Source: Defluviicoccus sp.
GTDB lineage: Bacteria; Pseudomonadota; Alphaproteobacteria; MPNO01
Reading direction: 5' to 3'
Assembly: GCA_028820945.1 (NCBI GenBank)
Contig: JAPPHW010000041.1
Span: 1-7,686, forward strand
DNA: 7,686 nt
The notes under the pieces: model-generated
What the model was told of the DNA's origin: nothing
Database searches by the model: none
The model's input: only the letters and a program-made list of their open reading frames with translations
Shown here: positions 5,625-7,686 of the stretch, piece after piece
How positions within the stretch are numbered: position 1 is the first letter of the stretch
Layout of the letters: each line of letters begins with the position of its first letter
Program-made: the position numbers and the translations under genes

Positions 5625-6314
5625 TCAGGAACGATCTTCGAGCGCGATTTCCGGCCGGGGCGAGCCCGCCCAGGTGAATCGGTAACGCGCGCCACGACGC
5701 ACATTGCCGACCAGAGCCGGACGGAAACAGGCGAGGCAGGTGCCGCCTTCACGCCGCACGCTCGGATAGACGGTCCCGGGCGAGCCCTGTTCGAGGAGTG
5801 TCTCGGCAAGCGCCTGCGAGTCCAGATAGCTGCCGGGGTCGAGGCACGATCCGAACGCCGCGTCTTCCCGAATGTCGTGATAGGCGCCGCCGAAGTCGGC
5901 GAGGTAGTCGTCGTAGAGGAGGCTCTCCTCGAGCCAGTCGACCTCCAGAAGCTCGATCGTCTTGTGCCAGACGATTTCGGCTTGCGCGGTCTCCGGCTCG
6001 AAACCGGCATACCAGGCACCGCGCTCCGGCCCGTTGAATCGGCTGCCGAGCGGGTGGGCGTGGCAGAACGCCGCGTTCACGATCCGGGCGTGGGGAACCC
6101 CGAAGACCAGCTCGTCGATGCCGATTCCGGGCAGCCGGTCGTGCTCCGCCGCCGCACGCTCGTCCGTCGCGCGGTCGAGCTCGACGATGGCAGACAAGTG
6201 TTTCTCGTCCTCGGCGATTCCGGCGAAGACGGCGTCCGAACTCTCACTATATGCGGAGGGGATCAGCCGGTGCGTGTCGAGCCTCCGAATTCGGGAAACC
6301 GGGGGAACGCTCAA
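5625..6314 (-). CDS. RES-domain toxin (NAD+-degrading) of a RES-Xre toxin-antitoxin pair
   Basis: Toxin of a type II RES-Xre module. Characterised RES toxins deplete cellular NAD+ (phosphorolysis or hydrolysis) and arrest growth. The 229-residue reading has the domain across most of its length: an N-terminal RRLDTHRLIPS (10-20), FGVPHARIVNAAF (71-83), R92-F-N in SRFNGPERGAWYAGFE, ETAQAEIVWH (108-117, Glu113 in the domain's Glu position) and Y183-P-S185-VRREGG. Arg92, Glu113 and Ser185 are the R, E and S for which the fold is named, so the active site looks intact. No ATG or GTG fits the conserved N-terminus; TTG at 6314-6312 does, overlapping the antitoxin stop by four bases (TTGA) with GGGGCGGG just before it. 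The rare start plus coupling would keep toxin output below antitoxin. Further upstream in-frame codons are antitoxin antiframe and were left out. Confidence 0.9.
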   Translation of the reverse strand: MSVPPVSRIRRLDTHRLIPSAYSESSDAVFAGIAEDEKHLSAIVELDRATDERAAAEHDRLPGIGIDELVFGVPHARIVNAAFCHAHPLGSRFNGPERGAWYAGFEPETAQAEIVWHKTIELLEVDWLEESLLYDDYLADFGGAYHDIREDAAFGSCLDPGSYLDSQALAETLLEQGSPGTVYPSVRREGGTCLACFRPALVGNVRRGARYRFTWAGSPRPEIALEDRS

Positions 6315-6748
6315 TACCCGCCCCGGCGCGCATCCAGGAGTCGCCGCACCGTCGCGAAAGCCGGCATGCCGCCGCGTACGAGATACTCGACCGGTGTCAG
6401 CCCGCCGAATATCCGGTTCTGGTTCGGCAGGGTCATCCAGCGGTCCGCGAGCTTCTCGCCGTAGAGCGCGTTCAGCGCCCCGAAGATTCCGACGAGGTAC
6501 GAAACCCGGCGGATCCGGTCCTCGTCGAGCATACGGTCGGGTCGTTTCTTCAAGGCGTAATAGGCGCCGTTCGACATGCCGCCCAGCAGCCGTCGCGCAT
6601 CCGTATCGCGGATCTTCCACCGTGCCATCATGTTGACGAAGGCGCGCGCGGCGTCGCGGCCGAGGCGCTCCCGTTCCGTCCGGTCGGACAGATCCGCCGG
6701 CGGCGGCACTTCATACCGCGTCGCCGGGTAGACGGGGTTAAGAGCCAT
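6311..6748 (-). CDS. Xre-family antitoxin with DUF2384 (MbcA/ParS/Xre) domain
   Basis: The 145-residue cognate antitoxin, encoded upstream of its toxin as is usual for RES-Xre modules. Residues about 30-80 form the Xre-like helix-turn-helix part (LGRDAARAFVNMMARW, then DARRLLGGMSNGAYYALKK); about 80-145 form the DUF2384 part (RIRRVSYLVGIFGALNALY, GLTPVEYLVRGGMPAFATVRRLLDARRGGY). In solved RES-Xre complexes the antitoxin C-terminus plugs the toxin active site, so the terminal RRGGY is the likely inhibitory tip. The protein should neutralise the toxin and repress its own promoter. The ATG follows directly on an in-frame TAA, with GGAGAA seven bases before it, so the start is firm. The preceding control region is strikingly AT-rich and holds an inverted repeat. 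Confidence 0.92.
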   Translation of the reverse strand: MALNPVYPATRYEVPPPADLSDRTERERLGRDAARAFVNMMARWKIRDTDARRLLGGMSNGAYYALKKRPDRMLDEDRIRRVSYLVGIFGALNALYGEKLADRWMTLPNQNRIFGGLTPVEYLVRGGMPAFATVRRLLDARRGGY

Positions 6749-6752
6749 TTAG

Positions 6753-6792
6753 TTCTCCATATTCGAAGTAATTTATAATTCTATTTGGAGAA
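6753..6792. promoter_or_regulatory. Candidate Xre operator: inverted repeat in the divergent AT-rich region
   Basis: TTCTCCATAT (6753-6762) and ATTTGGAGAA (6783-6792) are inverted copies matching at 9 of 10 positions, with centres 30 bp apart, close to three helical turns. One arm covers the antitoxin Shine-Dalgarno, the other lies between the candidate -35 and -10, with the near-palindrome AATTTATAATT (6770-6780) between them. Positions 6749-6795 are only about a quarter G+C. Binding by the antitoxin or toxin-antitoxin complex would block xre-res transcription and might also affect the plus-strand hydrolase promoter. Confidence 0.5.
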
Positions 6793-6799
6793 AAAGCAA
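6772..6799 (-). promoter_or_regulatory. Candidate promoter of the xre-res operon
   Basis: On the minus strand TTGCTT (6799-6794) is followed after 16 bases by TATAAA (6777-6772), five of six to the -10 consensus, 23 bases before the antitoxin ATG. The -35 is poor, the -10 good and the leader would be very short. On the opposite strand the same AT-rich stretch contains an exact TATAAT (6774-6779), 69 bases before the alpha/beta hydrolase start, but without a recognisable -35. Confidence 0.45.
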
Positions 6800-6848
6800 G
6801 GTTTGCAGTCCGGATTGTCGCACGTCGCCGGGCCGAGTTGACGCGCCC

Positions 6849-7658
6849 ATGGCGTCTGCGAACAATCCCGGCATGGTCGAGCACACGCGCGAAACGATCC
6901 ACGTCAACGGCTGCGCCATCGAGGTTCTGCGCGGAGGAACCGGGCCCGGGCTCCTGTTCCTCCACGGCGCGGGCGGGGCGAGCGACTGGGCGCCCTACAT
7001 GGACCGCCTCGCCGAGCGTTTCGAGATAGCGGTCCCGAGCCATCCCGGTTTCGGCCGGTCGGACACCCCGGGCTGGCTCGATACGATGTCGGACCTCGCC
7101 TATTTCTACCTCGACGCGTTCGAGGCGATGGGGCTCGACGGGGTTCATGTCGTGGGCAATTCGCTCGGCGGCTGGCTCGCCTGCGAGATCGCGGTCCGCT
7201 CGACCGAGAGGATGCGCACGCTCACCCTGGTCGGCGCGGCCGGGATACCGGTCGACGGCGTGCCGATGGGCGACATCTTCCTCTGGAGCCCGGAGGACCG
7301 GGTGCGCAACGTCTACCACGACCGGACCGTCGCCGAGGCCCGCCTCGCCCGGAACCCGAGCGAGGAAGAGGCGGACATCGCGCTCAAGAACTACTTCACC
7401 ACCTCGCGGCTGGCCTGGAGCCCGCGCTTCTGCAACCCGGATCTGCCGAAGTGGCTGCACCGGATCCGGATCCCGACGATGATTCTCTGGGGCGCCGAGG
7501 ACAAGCTGTTCCCGCCGGCCTACGGCGAGGCCTACGCCGCGTCGATCCCGGGCTCGCAGCTCCGGATCGTCCCGGAATGCGGCCACCTGCCCCACCAGGA
7601 AAAGACCGACGCGTTCATCGACGCCGTCGCGGCCATCGCGGAGGAAGCCGCCCCATGA
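6849..7658 (+). CDS. Alpha/beta-fold hydrolase
   Basis: A 269-residue cytoplasmic alpha/beta hydrolase of the MhpC/HsaD-like class; no signal peptide. Seen in order: oxyanion-hole H39-G-A-G-G (FLHGAGG), GFGRSDTP (67-74), nucleophile elbow G103-N-S105-L-G-G, acid Asp218 (ILWGAEDKLFPP) and His246 (ECGHLPH). The catalytic triad is therefore complete. A variable cap lies at about 133-205. The substrate cannot be inferred; many such enzymes cleave carbon-carbon bonds or esters. ATG at 6849 and a second ATG at residue 9 (6873) are both possible, neither with a clear Shine-Dalgarno. The stop overlaps the next ATG (ATGA, 7655-7658), coupling it to a probable flavin-dependent monooxygenase, which suggests a two-step oxidation and hydrolysis of some small molecule. 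It diverges from the toxin-antitoxin module across 100 bases. Confidence 0.9.
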   Translation: MASANNPGMVEHTRETIHVNGCAIEVLRGGTGPGLLFLHGAGGASDWAPYMDRLAERFEIAVPSHPGFGRSDTPGWLDTMSDLAYFYLDAFEAMGLDGVHVVGNSLGGWLACEIAVRSTERMRTLTLVGAAGIPVDGVPMGDIFLWSPEDRVRNVYHDRTVAEARLARNPSEEEADIALKNYFTTSRLAWSPRFCNPDLPKWLHRIRIPTMILWGAEDKLFPPAYGEAYAASIPGSQLRIVPECGHLPHQEKTDAFIDAVAAIAEEAAP

Positions 7659-7686
7659 AGTTCTTCTTCTTCCACCTGATGCCCTA
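7655..7686 (+). CDS. Probable luciferase-like (LLM class) flavin monooxygenase, first codons only
   Basis: Ten codons are visible before the window ends: MKFFFFHLMP, with the next codon beginning TA. An MKF-x3-HLMPY-type opening is typical of bacterial luciferase-like, flavin-dependent oxidoreductases, and these often stand beside an alpha/beta hydrolase. GGAGGAA (7640-7646), eight bases upstream, and the ATGA overlap with the hydrolase stop support the start. With ten residues the family call is tentative; that a gene begins here is much surer. Confidence 0.6.
   Translation, partial: MKFFFFHLMP

Noticed and set aside
5534..6019. N-terminal extension of the cupin frame to 351 residues
   Set aside because: The added stretch overlaps the RES toxin in another frame and is Arg/Ser/Pro-rich; the Shine-Dalgarno before 5533 fixes the shorter protein.
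6315..6620. N-terminal extension of the RES frame to 331 residues
   Set aside because: It lies within the antitoxin gene in another frame and has no similarity to RES proteins.

Overview
The window is GC-rich and densely coded, and reads as chromosome from an alphaproteobacterium, probably in or near the Rhodospirillales. This rests on base composition, a sulfur-oxidiser-type APS reductase cluster, a RES-Xre toxin-antitoxin pair and an intergenic palindrome of a kind common in alphaproteobacteria. It is inference from content; there is no rRNA or other taxonomic marker. I see no tRNA, insertion sequence or CRISPR array. No gene-free stretch exceeds 300 bases: the longest are 3445-3613, which holds a large palindrome, and 4496-4633, in which I see nothing.

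Left third (minus strand, 1-2502). A metallophosphoesterase resembling cyclic-nucleotide phosphodiesterases is followed by aprM, aprB and aprA. AprA and AprB form the cytosolic FAD/iron-sulfur APS reductase and AprM is its putative quinone-linked membrane partner. In sulfur oxidisers this complex is thought to run in reverse, turning sulfite and AMP into adenylyl sulfate and passing electrons to the membrane. aprA runs off the left edge; no sat or qmo gene is visible.

Centre (plus strand, 2566-4495). A dienelactone-hydrolase-family protein with a twin-arginine-like N-terminus diverges from the phosphoesterase. After a roughly 40-bp-arm palindrome comes an orphan DmsC-family membrane anchor. 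DmsC-like subunits also serve in SoeABC sulfite dehydrogenases, so a sulfur role is possible, but no catalytic partner is in the window.

Right half. On the minus strand (reading 6748 to 4634) lie an Xre/DUF2384 antitoxin, a RES-domain toxin that overlaps it by 4 nt through a TTG start, a single-domain cupin that has lost one canonical metal ligand, and a small coiled-coil protein of unknown function. An AT-rich control region with a 9-of-10 inverted repeat separates the antitoxin from a plus-strand alpha/beta hydrolase. The hydrolase is coupled by an ATGA overlap to the start of a probable luciferase-like flavin monooxygenase cut by the right edge.

I found no convincingly new multi-gene system. 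The points most worth following are the orphan DmsC-family anchor near aprMBA, the operator-like repeats of the toxin-antitoxin module, and the altered catalytic or metal sites in the cupin and the phosphoesterase.
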